64,000 nucleotides of DNA from Mikania micrantha (taxonomy: Eukaryota > Streptophyta > Magnoliopsida > Asterales > Asteraceae), in assembly GCA_009363875.1 (NCBI GenBank), contig CM018690.1, positions 29,124,800 to 29,188,799 of the forward strand. Reading direction: 5' to 3'. Under the pieces are notes generated by a model. It saw nothing but the letters and a program-made list of their open reading frames with translations, was not told where the DNA came from and made no database searches. Below, one piece after another: positions 1 to 12,502 of this stretch (position 1 is its first letter; the number at the start of each line of letters is the position of its first letter). A program made the position numbers and the translations under genes.

Positions 1-557
1 ACAGTTGTTGCATTGCCTGCACTGGGAAGTTGGTAGATGATGATACTGACAGATGTTGAACAAAGGTGCTGTGCCAGTGTAAGGCCTCTTGATCTGTAGC
101 GGCGGTGGTTGATTTGCCATCGGTGTTTGAGTGGTCGTAGCAAAGTTCTTTACCACCTTCTGTTTCTTAGCCGGGCGTTTGTCCGGCTTCCTTGATGTTC
201 CGACCCTTGGTGCTTCAGTTTCCTTCTTCAGAGCCCCGGAGGCAACTATTACATCTGTCAATGTTGCTGACAGCGTAACCGCCATCTCCATGGTAGTAGG
301 GTGGGCGGAAATCACATGCCCTTGGATACAAGCCGGCAGTCCACCGACATACCGCTCGATCCTTTTCTCCAGTGTCGGCACTATGTCAGGTGCCAATGTA
401 GCTAACTCGTGAAATCGGGTGGTGTAGGCCAGATGCCCAGCACCAATCATGACAAGGTTGAGTAACTCAATTTCAACCTTCTTTAGTTCATTCCTCGGGC
501 AAAATTCTGCCCTCAACATAGTCTTGAAGTCATCCCACGACATAGACAGAGCCTCAT
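1..557 (-). pseudogene. gag: Host element C: gag, C-terminal segment
   Basis: Read on the minus strand, this stretch is open throughout and encodes the second half of a Ty3/gypsy Gag (capsid). It begins with a motif of the form SMSWDDFK at about 553 and carries the typical ERYVGGLP-like capsid block. A basic, Lys/Pro-rich linker follows. The window starts just as a CxxC zinc-knuckle-like cluster (CRQCNNC) appears. The N-terminal pieces of the same gag lie at 16641-16769 and 26478-26641, displaced by insertion of elements A and B. The reading phase continues exactly across the CTCAT target-site duplication (553-557 and 16641-16645). No stop is seen here, so C was probably fairly young when it was hit. 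Gag family assignment is firm; the rest of C lies outside the window to the left. Confidence 0.85.
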
Positions 558-2991
558 TGTGACAACTCAAAATTCTCAGGTTAGAATCATAACTCGAAAA
601 TGAAGAGAATGAGTGCAAGCGAAATTGCGAAACGAAGCTCCGATTTCAAGATACACTGAATTGAATATAGCAATAGATAAGAGGTCAAATATTTTGAACT
701 CTTCTGGTCTTGAGATTATAACCATTGGAAAGAGCTCGAAAAATCGTGAACGTAGGCGAAAACCGTGCACAAAACGGAGTTCGTATGCTCCCGGAATCGC
801 GAAACGAAGATAAGATCAAAATCTGGATTTTTCATTCCGCGCGGTACGCCCCGGAAAAACCTCCGAGGTGGGGCGATGCGCCTGGGGCCAAAAAGTCGGA
901 AATATGGCTTAAAAAGTCAAGATTTCATCTAGAACTCAAACCTTTATCTTCCAATCGACTATTTTCGCTCCCACACACACAAAATCTCATTTTTCAGCAG
1001 CCAAACTCTATCTTGAAGGGTTTTAAACGTCCGGATCGCACCACGGAACGTTTCTGCAAGTCCAGATCATCATTTTACCCGCAGAACTCCGTCTGAATAG
1101 GTAACGGTTCGTTTTAACCGTCTTGTTTGATAATGATTGATTAAATGTTGGTTTTGAACGTAATGATATGGTTAGGGTTGTTGATTATTGCCTAGATGAT
1201 GGCTAGGATTGATTTTAAACAAAGAACACGATGTTTTAACGGGTAAATCCTTGTTTTGATCCGTTGTAATGCCCGGTTTGCATGGGATCATAACAATGGT
1301 TATAATGGTTTAAACCATTTGATTATAACAATGGTTGTGATTGGTCCTGATCATTCTTTGGAATGATCAATGACAAGAATTAACTATTTCTAAACCTGGA
1401 ATCCATTGAGAAACCATTTTGGGGATATAATCAACAACAATACTAACTTGGTTAATCTGGAAATGTCCTGATTAAACCAACCAGCTATAAGTTTCTTAAT
1501 AAGAACCTAAATCATTATAGGTTCTCAGTTAAAACACGTTGTAAGGTGTTTGAAATAAGAAAAGTTCTGAGAGTCAGATTAGGCTCAAGTAACTCATAGA
1601 ACTCTAATGACATTCAGGTTTAGAGTTCAGGAACTAGTGATACGAGCGTTGTGCGCTGTCAATGATTTGAATCAACTCAAGTGAGTTCACGAATAACCTT
1701 TTATGTATTTTGGCTTTGAACTCGGGGAATGAAAAAACATAAACGTAAAAACGTGTTTGAAACATACTGATTATTATGAAGTTTTGAGTTAGTTTTTGAA
1801 ACACTTGATGAAACATGGTACCTGATTTGATCAGGTGGAGTTTTGAAAACAGTTCTGATACATTTGTGAAACATGATACCTGATCTGATCGGGTAAAATT
1901 CTAAAACGGTTTTTGATTCATTTTGGGTGACACATGAAACCTGATGTGATCAGGTGGAACTATGAAACAGTTTTGACACATTTTTGTGAAACATGATGCT
2001 TGATTTGAGATCAGGTGGAACTCTGAAAACATTTCGATACATTTTTGTGAAACATGGTACCTGATTTGATCAGGTGAAACTTTGAAACGTGTTGATACAT
2101 TTGGTGGAACATGATACCTGATTTGATCAGGTGGAACACTGAACACGTTTGATACATTGTGTGATACATGATACCTGATGAGATCAGGTGGAACTCTGAA
2201 ACGCTTTCGTTATATTTTGTGAAACATGAAATCGTATTTTGCATCATGTGTTATGCTGAAAAACTTTTGAAACATTTTGCGAGACATGAAAACGAAAGCG
2301 TTGTAAAACATTTGGTTGAGACACGTGACAGTGGGGAAAACATATGACCAAGCTTGTCGTTATTTCTCAGGTTGAACATTTGTCGCTAAGTCCCCTATTC
2401 TGTAACCGTTAACCGTGGGGGGCGTGATTATTGAGAATAGATCTATTTGTGATTGACAATCCTCGCCCGTGGTTCGTAGCTAAAACCACGACTGGATGTC
2501 GAGCGGGCGCTCAATAATGGGAGAACACACAATGTCTTGCGACAAGGACATTGGAACAAGGGGCATGAACTCGTCAGCTCGGTTATGGGAGCCCTGGAGT
2601 TATAATTGGACTGTTGGTCAAAGAGGAAACATGACATTGTTGGAAGGAAAAATGTTCGCACTGGATACCAATGTTTTACTCCCAGTTTGGGACATTAATA
2701 TTTTTGAACTCTTTTTATGAAAACATTTGACTGATTTGGATACATTGTTTACATTTTGAAAGTTTTTCTTTAACAGATAAACTTGTGAACTCACCAGCAA
2801 TATGCTGATTGTTTTAAAACCATGTTTTCTCAGATGCCTAAAGATACAGGGGGTGGAGCTGAAAGCTCAATCTTTGGAGACACATAGTAGAGTCTATGAG
2901 TACCAGGCTCAACAGAGTGAAACATAGTGAAGAATAGATGTGAAACCTTGAAAGTCACACCGTACGCTTCCGCAACGATCAGGGTGTGACA
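558..2991 (+). repeat. Element A, left LTR (LTR1)
   Basis: A 2434-bp LTR that starts TGTGACAACTC and ends GGGTGTGACA, followed after GAT by the primer-binding site. Its first 670 bp differ from LTR2 and LTR3 at many shared positions (for example a 4-bp insertion near 612 and substitutions near 950-965, 1125 and 1223). From about 1680 onward it is almost identical to LTR2. It contains a GCGGTACGCC motif at 841-850 in probable U3, a palindromic tandem array at about 1808-2300, and a GTGAACTCACCAGC block (2785-2798) that resembles blocks in the other LTR families of this window. It ends 3 bp before the tRNA complement, as expected. Confidence 0.92.
1808..2300 (+). repeat. Palindromic 58-bp tandem array inside LTR1
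   Basis: About seven to eight imperfect copies of a 57-61 bp unit. Each unit carries ACATGATACC followed by the near-palindrome CCTGATTTGATCAGG, then GTGGAACTCTGAAAC. The last copies are degenerate. The array produces only short spurious minus-strand reading frames. Such subrepeats in an LTR often act as enhancer-like or structural elements, but no function can be shown from sequence. Confidence 0.85.
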
Positions 2992-2994
2992 GAT

Positions 2995-3007
2995 TGGTAT
3001 CAGAGCC
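2995..3007 (+). other. Primer-binding site, element A unit 1
   Basis: TGGTATCAGAGCC lies 3 bp after the end of LTR1. It matches the 3' end complement of plant initiator methionine tRNA, the usual primer for reverse transcription in Ty3 and many other plant LTR elements. Confidence 0.93.
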
Positions 3008-4100
3008 ATAGGTTATAGAGAATTAGGTTGACTTGGAGACCTAGACTATAACCATAGGCTCGAATAGTGACACTGAGAGCACCGAACGTAGCTAACGAAC
3101 AAAACTTGTTTTGAATTAAGCCAGGATAATCAGGTGGTACGAATTCCAGTTATGAGTGGCCAGCGTAACTGAAATTCGCAACACGTGTGCATTCTAGTGA
3201 AGTTCAATACAAGCAGAACAATAATAATAGTAACGACGAATAGTTGCTTGGAGATAGGAGGAAATGACATATCATGATTATGTTGAATACTATTATTCAA
3301 TATTCACTTCATGATATTGATCTGTAAATTTTGTTTATATATGAATGGAAAAACCATGTGAACGATACATATATAGACAAATTCTATATGTGATTCTGGA
3401 TGATACGCCGAGTCTCAGCTCAAGTTCTGACTCAGATCCGTCAGAAGCTTTTTCTGCAGCATCCTTAGTAGTACCTCAGATTTTACACATACCACCACAT
3501 CCACAGAGGTGTCAATACACATACATCTGTGGACAGATGGCTAGAAGCCTATCACCTCAGAGAATCCTGATCTACACGAGAGTTATAGAGGATAGGATGA
3601 GACAGAGTATGGTTTATAAAGTGATCTCAGTGCTCATCTCTGAATACATAGTGCGGTATCATTTTTGAATACCTAGTGTGGTATCATCTCTGCATACCTT
3701 GTGTGGTATCTTCTCCATCGTTTGTGTGTAAACATATGAACTATAAGTTAATGTCAAACTTGTGTGAACAATTCTGTGTGAGAACATATCTATTTCCTGC
3801 ATGGCAACGTATCATAAAATTGTGTGAACAATTCGGTGTGAGAACAATTCTGTGTGAGAACATATATACTGCCGGTGTGGCAACGTATCATAGAAAAATA
3901 TAAGCAATTATGAGTGAGAACATCTCTGTGTGAGAACGTATCTGGATTGTGTTAAGTAGTCATACTGTATTTCATATAATCACAATTTCAACATTTGTAA
4001 TCTTCAGTATAACTGAATATGATTGAACTTATGTGATCGAACGAGTTATATATTTAATGTTCTTGAACTGATCTGAGTTTGTTAGCATGAGAGCAGAACA
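3008..4100 (+). other. Element A leader, unit 1 (no clear gene)
   Basis: About 1.1 kb between the primer-binding site and gag. It starts with the conserved GGTTATAGAGAA leader also seen in elements B and D. A 107-codon open frame (3345-3668) contains a Ser/Asp-rich run but matches nothing I recognise. From about 3650 to 3950 there are short direct repeats built on GTGTGGTATC and on TGTGTGAGAACA. In element B the equivalent interval holds a 246-codon reading frame, so this could be a decayed relative; I cannot demonstrate homology. Confidence 0.55.
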
Positions 4101-5677
4101 ATGGCTCCTAAACGAAGTCGATTAGTTAAGAAAGCTACCAAGAACATTACTAACTCTGAGCCGAACCAAGTCCCACCAGTAAATGTTAAATTAAATCCAG
4201 ATTCACGGGTTAGTCTGGAAACAAATACAGTTCCACCTAGGAACCCTGGAGTGAACACTGTTCCATCTGCTGGTGCACGTGGATCTGAACTAAACGAAGC
4301 AATAATAGCACGAATTGTGCTAGAACAACTATCTGCTTGTGGTGTTTTGGTATAACACCAACCTCATGTCACTGCGGGTTCTGGTGGGGACCACAATCAC
4401 ACTGAGTATAATGTCACTGGGGGCAACGGGGAAACTCATAATATCACTGAGACAACAAAAACAAAAATACTGTACCTGATCCACCTCAGCAAGGATGTAC
4501 TTACAGGTACTTTGCTTCTTGCAATCCTTCTACTTTCACGGGTAAAGAAGGAGCGGCCGGACTGTTAAGGTGGATTGAGGAAATAGAGACAAAACTCAAG
4601 ATCAGCCTGTGTTTGGCGGAGCATTAGGTGTCTTATGCCGCTTTGTTCTCTGAATGAGTCAGCTCTAACCTAGTGGAATACCCAGGTTAAAACTTTGGGT
4701 TCAGCCATAGTTGATTCAATGGGCTGGAATGATTTTAAAACTCTGATTATGTCAGAGTATTGCCCATCACTGAGATCTAAAAGCTCCAGGAGAAATCCTG
4801 GAATCACTCTATGATCGGTGTTGATTGTTTAGCTTACACAGATCGTTTTCATGAACTCACCTGCTTATATTCCCAATATGTTTTCTACGGAAGTAACTTT
4901 GATTGAGAAGTATATCAAAGGACTGGTTCCCCAGATTAGGGGAATGGTAACTGCAGCTGAACCCACTACTCTTAAACGTACAATTTTGTTGACCACTAAG
5001 TTTACCGATGAGGCGGTAAGGAGTGGTACTTTGTCCACAAAAAAAAAACTCAGACGGCTGTGGGCCGTAGTGATGTTGATACTTTTAGTACTGTGAGAGG
5101 TACTAAACGAAAGTGGTTTGGCAAGAATAAAACAAAGGCTCCGACTGAGACTAGTCAAAGCAACTCAGTAGTGAAGAACTAAGGTGCAACTGTTTCTGAA
5201 TGGAAAGTTTACAATGGACATGCACCTAAATGCATTCGGTGTTCATTTCATCATATTGGGTCTGGTCCTGTTTGTGCCAACTGTAATAGATTTGGACACT
5301 ACACCAGGTATTGTAACTTGCCTGCTCAACCATCAAACCAAGCACCTTGACAAACCAATCAAACAAAACGGTTATGTTCTAAGTGTGGAAGCCCTGGCCA
5401 CTTGATGAGAAACTGTCCGAACAATAACAACACCAATCAAGGGAAAGAAGCTAGGGGGAGAGCTTTTCAGATTGGAGAAACCGAGGCTAGGCATGATGCG
5501 AACATTGTCACTCGGACGTTTCTCCTTAATAATTTTTACGCATCAGTTCTATTTAATACATGGGCAGATAAGAGTTTTATCTCTCCTGAATTTGCATCAT
5601 TACTCTCATTGCCTTCGGTACATTTAGAAACTCCCTATGTTATTGAACTTGTTAATGGTAAACTAAATCAAAACTAA
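4101..5677 (+). pseudogene. gag: Element A unit 1: gag (and start of protease), decayed
   Basis: Starts ATGGCTCCTAAACG at 4101 and is open for 84 codons to a TAA at 4353. Gag continues in other frames. A block with TFTGKEGAAGLLRWIEEIE (about 4537-4590) is the diagnostic Ty3 Gag motif, followed by stops, and capsid sequence resumes at 4851. Two CCHC zinc knuckles are present: CANCNRFGHYTRYC (5273-5314) and CSKCGSPGHLMRNC (5375-5416). The Gag precursor would coat element RNA in cytoplasmic particles. The protease active-site region near 5562-5585 reads NTWAD where DTGAD is expected, so the catalytic Asp and the Gly are both lost. A run of ten A residues near 5039 shifts the frame relative to unit 2, which has eleven. 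Clearly non-functional. Confidence 0.85.
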
Positions 5678-7322
5678 CAGTGTTATTCAAGGATGTTCCT
5701 TGAATCTAAATGATCATCTTGTCAATATCGATTTACTTCCTATCGAGTTTGGGAGTTTGATGTCATTGTCAGTATGGACTGGCTTTCTAATAACCAAGCG
5801 GAAGTAATATGCCAAAACAAGGTGATCCGTATTCTATTACCTGACGGTAATACACTGATAGTTCAAGGAGAATGAGCTAGTAGAAAGTTTGGTATCCTTG
5901 CTTGTATTCAAACTCAAAAATGCTCACGGAAAGGGTGTCTGGTCTTTCAAGCGCATGAAATTGAGAACAGTTCGTTACAAAAACGTATTGAAGATATTCT
6001 CGTAGTCAAGGATTTTTCCTGAAGTTTTCCTGACGATATATCAGGATTACCCCAGTGAGGCAAGTTGAATTTCGTATTGACTTGATTCTAGGTGCCGCAC
6101 CTGTAGCTAAAGCTCCTTATCGTTTAGCACCCTCATAGATGCAAGAGCTCTCAGGTCAACTGCAAGAACTCTTAGACAAGGGTTTTAATAGATTTAGTTT
6201 CTCATCCTGGGGGGCACCAGTTCTTTTTGAGAAAGAGAAGGATGGTTCATTCAAGATGTGTATTGAAATATGTCAACTGAAATATGTCAGTTCTTAGGGA
6301 TGACAGGTTATTAACGCCGATTTATCAAGAATTTTTCAAAGATAGCCTTGCCACTGACCACACGGACGCAGAAAAATCAACTGTTTATATGAGGTTCTCA
6401 ACAGGAGGAGGCATTCCAACTGTTGAAACACAAACTCTGCAACACACCTATCTGGGCATTATCGGAAGCTACTGATAATTTCACAGGGTACTGTGATGTT
6501 TCTCGTCAAGGACTTGGGTGTGGTTTAATGCAAAATGATAAAGTGATTGCTTATACTTCTCGGCAATAGGAAGTACATGAGGTGAACTATACCACTCATG
6601 ATCTAGAACCTTGTGCAGTAGGGTGTGCACTCAAGATTTGAAGATATTTATCTTTCACTCGTTGAACTCTCATATAATAACAGCTATCCTACCAGTATTA
6701 AATGCGCTCCATTTGAAGTACTTTATAGACGCAAATGTAGATCACCTATCTGTTGGTCAGAGGTAGGTAAAAATCAGATCATAGGCCCAGAGTTCATTCA
6801 AGAAACAACCGATAAGATCGCACTCATTCAAGACCGAATTAAGACTGCTCGAGATCGTCAAAAGAGTTATGCCGATAATGGTCATAGATCTTTAGAATTC
6901 CTAATAGGTGACCGAGTAATGTTGAAGGTTTCTCCTTGGAAGGGTATTTTCAGATTTAAAAAAAAAAGTAAGCTTAAACCAAGATTTGTTGGGCCATTCA
7001 AAATTCTTGAACGAATTGGATCAGTAGTCTACAGACTTGAGTTACCTCCTGAACTCGGTAACATTCATGATGTCTTTCACGTATCAAATCTGAAGAAATG
7101 TTTAGCTGATGAATCATTGATCGTACCTTGCAAAGAAATCCAAATTGATGAGAAACTTCAATTTAGTGAAGAACCAGATGAAGTGATGGATTGAGAGGTG
7201 AAAGTACTAAAACGCAGTCGCATATCTATTGTTAAAATTCGAACGAATTTACAACGTGGACCTGAGTATACGTGAGAACGAGAAGATCGGATGAAAGCAA
7301 CAGACCCACACCTATTTTCATG
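5678..7322 (+). pseudogene. pol: Element A unit 1: pol remnant lacking RT and integrase cores
   Basis: Only fragments of the polyprotein survive. A pre-RT/RT N-terminal piece runs from about 6055 to 6265 (GAAPVAKAPYRLAP, then WGAPVLF). It joins directly to the post-RT region near 6285-6320, so the RT palm with its YVDD-type motif is deleted. An RNase H fragment (YCDVSRQGLGCGL) lies at about 6490-6540. A second deletion removes the integrase zinc and DDE core. The integrase C-terminal part resumes as a 189-codon open frame (6625-7194) with the GDRVMLKVSPWKG and HDVFHVSNLKKCL motifs. A TGA at 7192 and another near 7274 interrupt the chromodomain-like tail. Unit 2 carries the same deletions, so they predate the duplication. 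Confidence 0.88.
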
Positions 7323-7374
7323 ATCAATTGTCATCAAGTAAGTCTTCACTAAATTTCGGGACGAAATTTTTATA

Positions 7375-7386
7375 ACAGGGGGAGAC
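7375..7386 (+). other. Polypurine tract, element A unit 1
   Basis: ACAGGGGGAGAC lies directly before LTR2 and is preceded by TTTCGGGACGAAATTTTTAT, a motif often seen before the tract in Tekay/Del-like elements. It would prime plus-strand DNA synthesis. Confidence 0.85.
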
Positions 7387-9814
7387 TGTGACTACTCAAA
7401 ATTCTCAGGTTAGAATCATAACTCGAAAATGAAGAGAATGAGAGCGAAATTGCGAAACGAAGCTCCGATTTCAAGATACACTGAATTGAATATAGCAATA
7501 GATAAGAGGTCAAATATTTTGAACTCTTATGGTCTTGAGATTATAACCATTGGAAAGAGCTCGAAAAATCGTGAACATAGGCGAAAACCGTGCGCAAAAC
7601 GGAGTTCGTATGCTCCCGGAATCGCGAAACGAAGATAAGATCAAAATCTGGATTTTTCATTCCGCGCGGTACGCCCCGGAAAAACCTCCGAGGTGGGGCG
7701 ATGCGCCTGGGGCCAAAAAGTCGGAAAATGGCTTAAAAAGTCAAGATTTCATCTAGAACTCAAACTTTTATCTTCCTATCGACGATTTTCGCTCCCACAC
7801 GCACAAAATCTCATTTTTCAGCAGCCAAACTCTATCTTGAAGGGTTTTAAACGTCCGGATCGCACCACGGAACGTTTCTGCAAGTCCAGATCATCATTTT
7901 ACCCGCAGAACTCCGTCTGAATAGGTAACGGTTCGTTTTAACCTTCTAGTTTGATAATGATTGGTTAAATGTTGGTTTTGAACGTAATGATATGGTTAGG
8001 GTTGTTGATTATTACCTAGATGATGGCTAGGATTGATTTTAAACAAGGAACACGATGTTTTAACGGGTAAATCCTTGTTTTGATCCGTTGTAATGCCCGG
8101 TTTGCATGGGATCATAACAATGGTTATAATGGTTTAAACCATTTGATTATAACAATGGTTGTGATTGGTCCTGATCATTCTTTGGAATGATCAATGACAA
8201 GAATTAACTATTTCTAAACCTGGAATCCATTGAGAAACCATTTTGGGGATATAATCAACAACAATACTAACTTGGTTAATCTGGAAATGTCCTGATTAAA
8301 CCAACCAGCTATAAGTTTCTTAATAAGAACCTAAATCATTATAGGTTCTCAGTTAAAACACGTTGTAAGGTGTTTGAAATAAGAAAAGTTCTGAGAGTCA
8401 GATTAGGCTCAAGTAACTCATAGAACTCTAATGACATTCAGGTTTAGAGTTCAGGAACTAGTGATACGAGCGTTGTGCGCTGTCAATGATTTGAATCAAC
8501 TCAAGTGAGTTCACGAATAACCTTTTATGTATTTTGGCTTTGAACTCGGGGAATGAAAAAACATAAACGTAAAAACGTGTTTGAAACATACTGATTATTA
8601 TGAAGTTTTGAGTTAGTTTTTGAAACACTTGATGAAACATGGTACCTGATTTGATCAGGTGGAGTTTTGAAAACAGTTCTGATACATTTGTGAAACATGA
8701 TACCTGATCTGATCGGGTGAAATTCTAAAACGGTTTTTGATTCATTTTGGGTGACACATGAAACCTGATGTGATCAGGTGGAACTATGAAACAGTTTTGA
8801 CACATTTTTGTGAAACATGATGCTTGATTTGAGATCAGGTGGAACTCTGAAAACATTTCGATACATTTTTGTGAAACATGGTACCTGATTTGATCAGGTG
8901 AAACTTTGAAACGTGTTGATACATTTGGTGGAACATGATACCTGATTTGATCAGGTGGAACACTGAACACGTTTGATACATTGTGTGATACATGATACCT
9001 GATGAGATCAGGTGGAACTCTGAAACGCTTTCGTTATATTTTGTGAAACATGAAATCGTATTTTGCATCATGTGTTATGCTGAAAAACTTTTGAAACATT
9101 TTGCGAGACATGAAAACGAAAGCGTTGTAAAACATTTGGTTGAGACACGTGACAGTGGGGAAAACATATGACCAAGCTTGTCGTTATTTCTCAGGTTGAA
9201 CATTTGTCGCTAAGTCCCCTATTCTGTAACCGTTAACCGTGGGGGGCGTGATTATTGAGAATAGATCTATTTGTGATTGACAATCCTCGCCCGTGGTTCG
9301 TAGCTAAAACCACGACTGGATGTCGAGCGGGCGCTCAATAATGGGAGAACACACAATGTCTTGCGACAAGGACATTGGAACAAGGGGCATGAACTCGTCA
9401 GCTCGGTTATGGGAGCCCTGGAGTTATAATTGGACTGTTGGTCAAAGAGGAAACATGACATTGTTGGAAGGAAAAATGTTCGCACTGGATACCAATGTTT
9501 TACTCCCAGTTTGGGACATTAATATTTTTGAACTCTTTTTATGAAAACATTTGACTGATTTGGATACATTGTTTACATTTTGAAAGTTTTTCTTTAACAG
9601 ATAAACTTGTGAACTCACCAGCAATATGCTGATTGTTTTAAAACCATGTTTTCTCAGATGCCTAAAGATACAGGGGGTGGAGCTGAAAGCTCAATCTTTG
9701 GAGACACATAGTAGAGTCTATGAGTACCAGGCTCAACAGAGTGAAACATAGTGAAGAATAGATGTTAAACCTTGAAAGTCACACCGTACGCTTCCGCAAC
9801 GATCAGGGTGTGAC
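7387..9814 (+). repeat. Element A, middle LTR (LTR2), mosaic
   Basis: A 2428-bp LTR starting TGTGACTACTC and ending GGGTGTGACA. Up to about 8047 it carries the same variants as LTR3. From about 8503 onward it follows LTR1 (for example CACGAATAACC where LTR3 has CACGAATCCCC). The exchange point lies in the identical stretch 8048-8502. Two exceptions look like private changes: an A in LTR1 near 1889, and a T near 9765 here. The mosaic is what a crossover between a 3' LTR and a 5' LTR would produce. Confidence 0.9.
8632..9124 (+). repeat. Palindromic 58-bp tandem array inside LTR2
   Basis: Same array as in LTR1, offset by 6824 bp, with the CCTGATTTGATCAGG core in most units. It is nearly identical to the LTR1 copy and agrees with LTR1 rather than LTR3 where those two differ in this array, apart from the private LTR1 change. 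Confidence 0.85.
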
Positions 9815-9817
9815 AGA

Positions 9818-9830
9818 TTGGTATCAGAGC
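9818..9830 (+). other. Primer-binding site, element A unit 2
   Basis: TGGTATCAGAGCC, 3 bp after the end of LTR2, matching the initiator Met tRNA 3' end as in unit 1. Confidence 0.92.
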
Positions 9831-10924
9831 CATAGGTTATAGAGAATTAGGTTGACTTGGAGACCTAGACTATAACCATAGGCTCGAATAGTGACACTGA
9901 GAGCACCGAACGTAGCTAACGAACAAAACTTGTTTTGAATTAAGCCAGGATAATCAGGTGGTACGAATTCCAGTTATGAGTGGCCAGCGTAACTGAAATT
10001 CGCAACACGTGTGCATTCTAGTGAAGTTCAATACAAGCAGAACAATAATAATAGTAACGACGAATAGTTGCTTGGAGATAGGAGGAAATGACATATCATG
10101 ATTATGTTGAATACTATTATTCAATATTCACTTCATGATATTGATCTGTAAATTTTGTTTATATATGAATGGAAAAACCATGTGAACGATACATATATAG
10201 ACAAATTCTATATGTGATTCTGGATGATACGCCGAGTCTCAGCTCAAGTTCTGACTCAGATCCGTCAGAAGCTTTTTCTGCAGCATCCTTAGTAGTACCT
10301 CAGATTTTACACATACCACCACATCCACAGAGGTGTCAATACACATACATCTGTGGACAGATGGCTAGAAGCCTATCACCTCAGAGAATCCTGATCTACA
10401 CGAGAGTTATAGAGGATAGGATGAGACAGAGTATGGTTTATAAAGTGATCTCAGTGCTCATCTCTGAATACATAGTGCGGTATCATTTTTGAATACCTAG
10501 TGTGGTATCATCTCTGCATACCTTGTGTGGTATCTTCTCCATCGTTTGTGTGTAAACATATGAACTATAAGTTAATGTCAAACTTGTGTGAACAATTCTG
10601 TGTGAGAACATATCTATTTCCTGCATGGCAACGTATCATAAAATTGTGTGAACAATTCGGTGTGAGAACAATTCTGTGTGAGAACATATATACTGCCGGT
10701 GTGGCAACGTATCATAGAACAATATAAGCAATTATGAGTGAGAACATCTCTGTGTGAGAACGTATCTGGATTGTGTTAAGTAGTCATACTGTATTTCATA
10801 TAATCACAATTTCAACATTTGTAATCTTCAGTATAACTGAATATGATTGAACTTATGTGATCGAACGAGTTATATATTTAATGTTCTTGAACTGATCTGA
10901 GTTTGTTAGCATGAGAGCAGAACA
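9831..10924 (+). other. Element A leader, unit 2 (no clear gene)
   Basis: Nearly identical copy of 3008-4100, including the 107-codon frame (10169-10492) and the GTGTGGTATC and TGTGTGAGAACA repeats. One visible substitution (A to C near 10719) separates the two copies in the segment I compared. Confidence 0.6.
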
Positions 10925-12502
10925 ATGGCTCCTAAACGAAGTCGATTAGTTAAGAAAGCTACCAAGAACATTACTAACTCTGAGCCGAACCAAGTCCCAC
11001 CAGTAAATGTTAAATTAAATCCAGATTCACGGGTTAGTCTGGAAACAAATACAGTTCCACCTAGGAACCCTGGAGTGAACACTGTTCCATCTGCTGGTGC
11101 ACGTGGATCTGAACTAAACGAAGCAATAATAGCACGAATTGTGCTAGAACAACTATCTGCTTGTGGTGTTTTGGTATAACACCAACCTCATGTCACTGCG
11201 GGTTCTGGTGGGGACCACAATCACACTGAGTATAATGTCACTGGGGGCAACGGGGAAACTCATAATATCACTGAGACAACAAAAACAAAAATACTGTACC
11301 TGATCCACCTCAGCAAGGATGTACTTACAGGTACTTTGCTTCTTGCAATCCTTCTACTTTCACGGGTAAAGAAGGAGCGGCTGGACTGTTAAGGTGGATT
11401 GAGGAAATAGAGACAAAACTCAAGATCAGCCTGTGTTTGGCGGAGCATTAGGTGTCTTATGCCGCTTTGTTCTCTGAATGAGTCAGCTCTAACCTAGTGG
11501 AATACCCAGGTTAAAACTTTGGGTTCAGCCATAGTTGATTCAATGGGCTGGAATGATTTTAAAACTCTGATTATGTCAGAGTATTGCCCATCACTGAGAT
11601 CTAAAAGCTCCAGGAGAAATCCTGGAATCACTCTATGATCGGTGTTGATTGTTTAGCTTACACAGATCGTTTTCATGAACTCACCTGCTTATATTCCCAA
11701 TATGTTTTCTACGGAAGTAACTTTGATTGAGAAGTATATCAAAGGACTGGTTCCCCAGATTAGGGGAATGGTAACTGCAGCTGAACCCACTACTCTTAAA
11801 CGTACAATTTTGTTGACCACTAAGTTTACCGATGAGGCGGTAAGGAGTGGTACTTTGTCCACAAAAAAAAAAACTCAGACGGCTGTGGGCCGTAGTGATG
11901 TTGATACTTTTAGTACTGTGAGAGGTACTAAACGAAAGTGGTTTGGCAAGAATAAAACAAAGGCTCCGACTGAGACTAGTCAAAGCAACTCAGTAGTGAA
12001 GAACTAAGGTGCAACTGTTTCTGAATGGAAAGTTTACAATGGACATGCACCTAAATGCATTCGGTGTTCATTTCATCATATTGGGTCTGGTCCTGTTTGT
12101 GCCAACTGTAATAGATTTGGACACTACACCAGGTATTGTAACTTGCCTGCTCAACCATCAAACCAAGCACCTTGACAAACCAATCAAACAAAACGGTTAT
12201 GTTCTAAGTGTGGAAGCCCTGACCACTTGATGAGAAACTGTCCGAACAATAACAACACCAATCAAGGGAAAGAAGCTAGGGGGAGAGCTTTTCAGATTGG
12301 AGAAACCGAGGCTAGGCATGATGCGAACATTGTCACTCGGACGTTTCTCCTTAATAATTTTTACGCATCAGTTCTATTTAATACATGGGCAGATAAGAGT
12401 TTTATCTCTCCTGAATTTGCATCATTACTCTCATTGCCTTCGGTACATTTAAAAACTCCCTATGTTATTGAACTTGTTAATGGTAAACTAAATCAAAACT
12501 AA
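10925..12502 (+). pseudogene. gag: Element A unit 2: gag (and start of protease), decayed
   Basis: Duplicate of 4101-5677, with the same early TAA after 84 codons and the same later capsid, zinc-knuckle and dead protease regions. Differences from unit 1 are few. The poly-A run near 11862 has eleven A residues instead of ten, so the capsid frame 11675-12007 stays open for 110 codons. The second zinc knuckle has Asp in place of the conserved Gly (SPDH at about 12222). One Glu near 12450 reads Lys. These few changes indicate a recent duplication compared with the shared damage. Confidence 0.85.

Noticed and set aside
1901..2247. Histidine/cysteine-containing minus-strand frames in the LTR arrays (also at 8725-9071 and 15550-15896).
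   Set aside because: They are translations of the palindromic 58-bp repeat array, with no start context and no family resemblance.
2443..2800. Overlapping frames on both strands at 2443-2800 (repeated in LTR2 and LTR3).
   Set aside because: They lie within LTR sequence, overlap each other, lack motifs, and are conserved only because the LTRs are near-identical.
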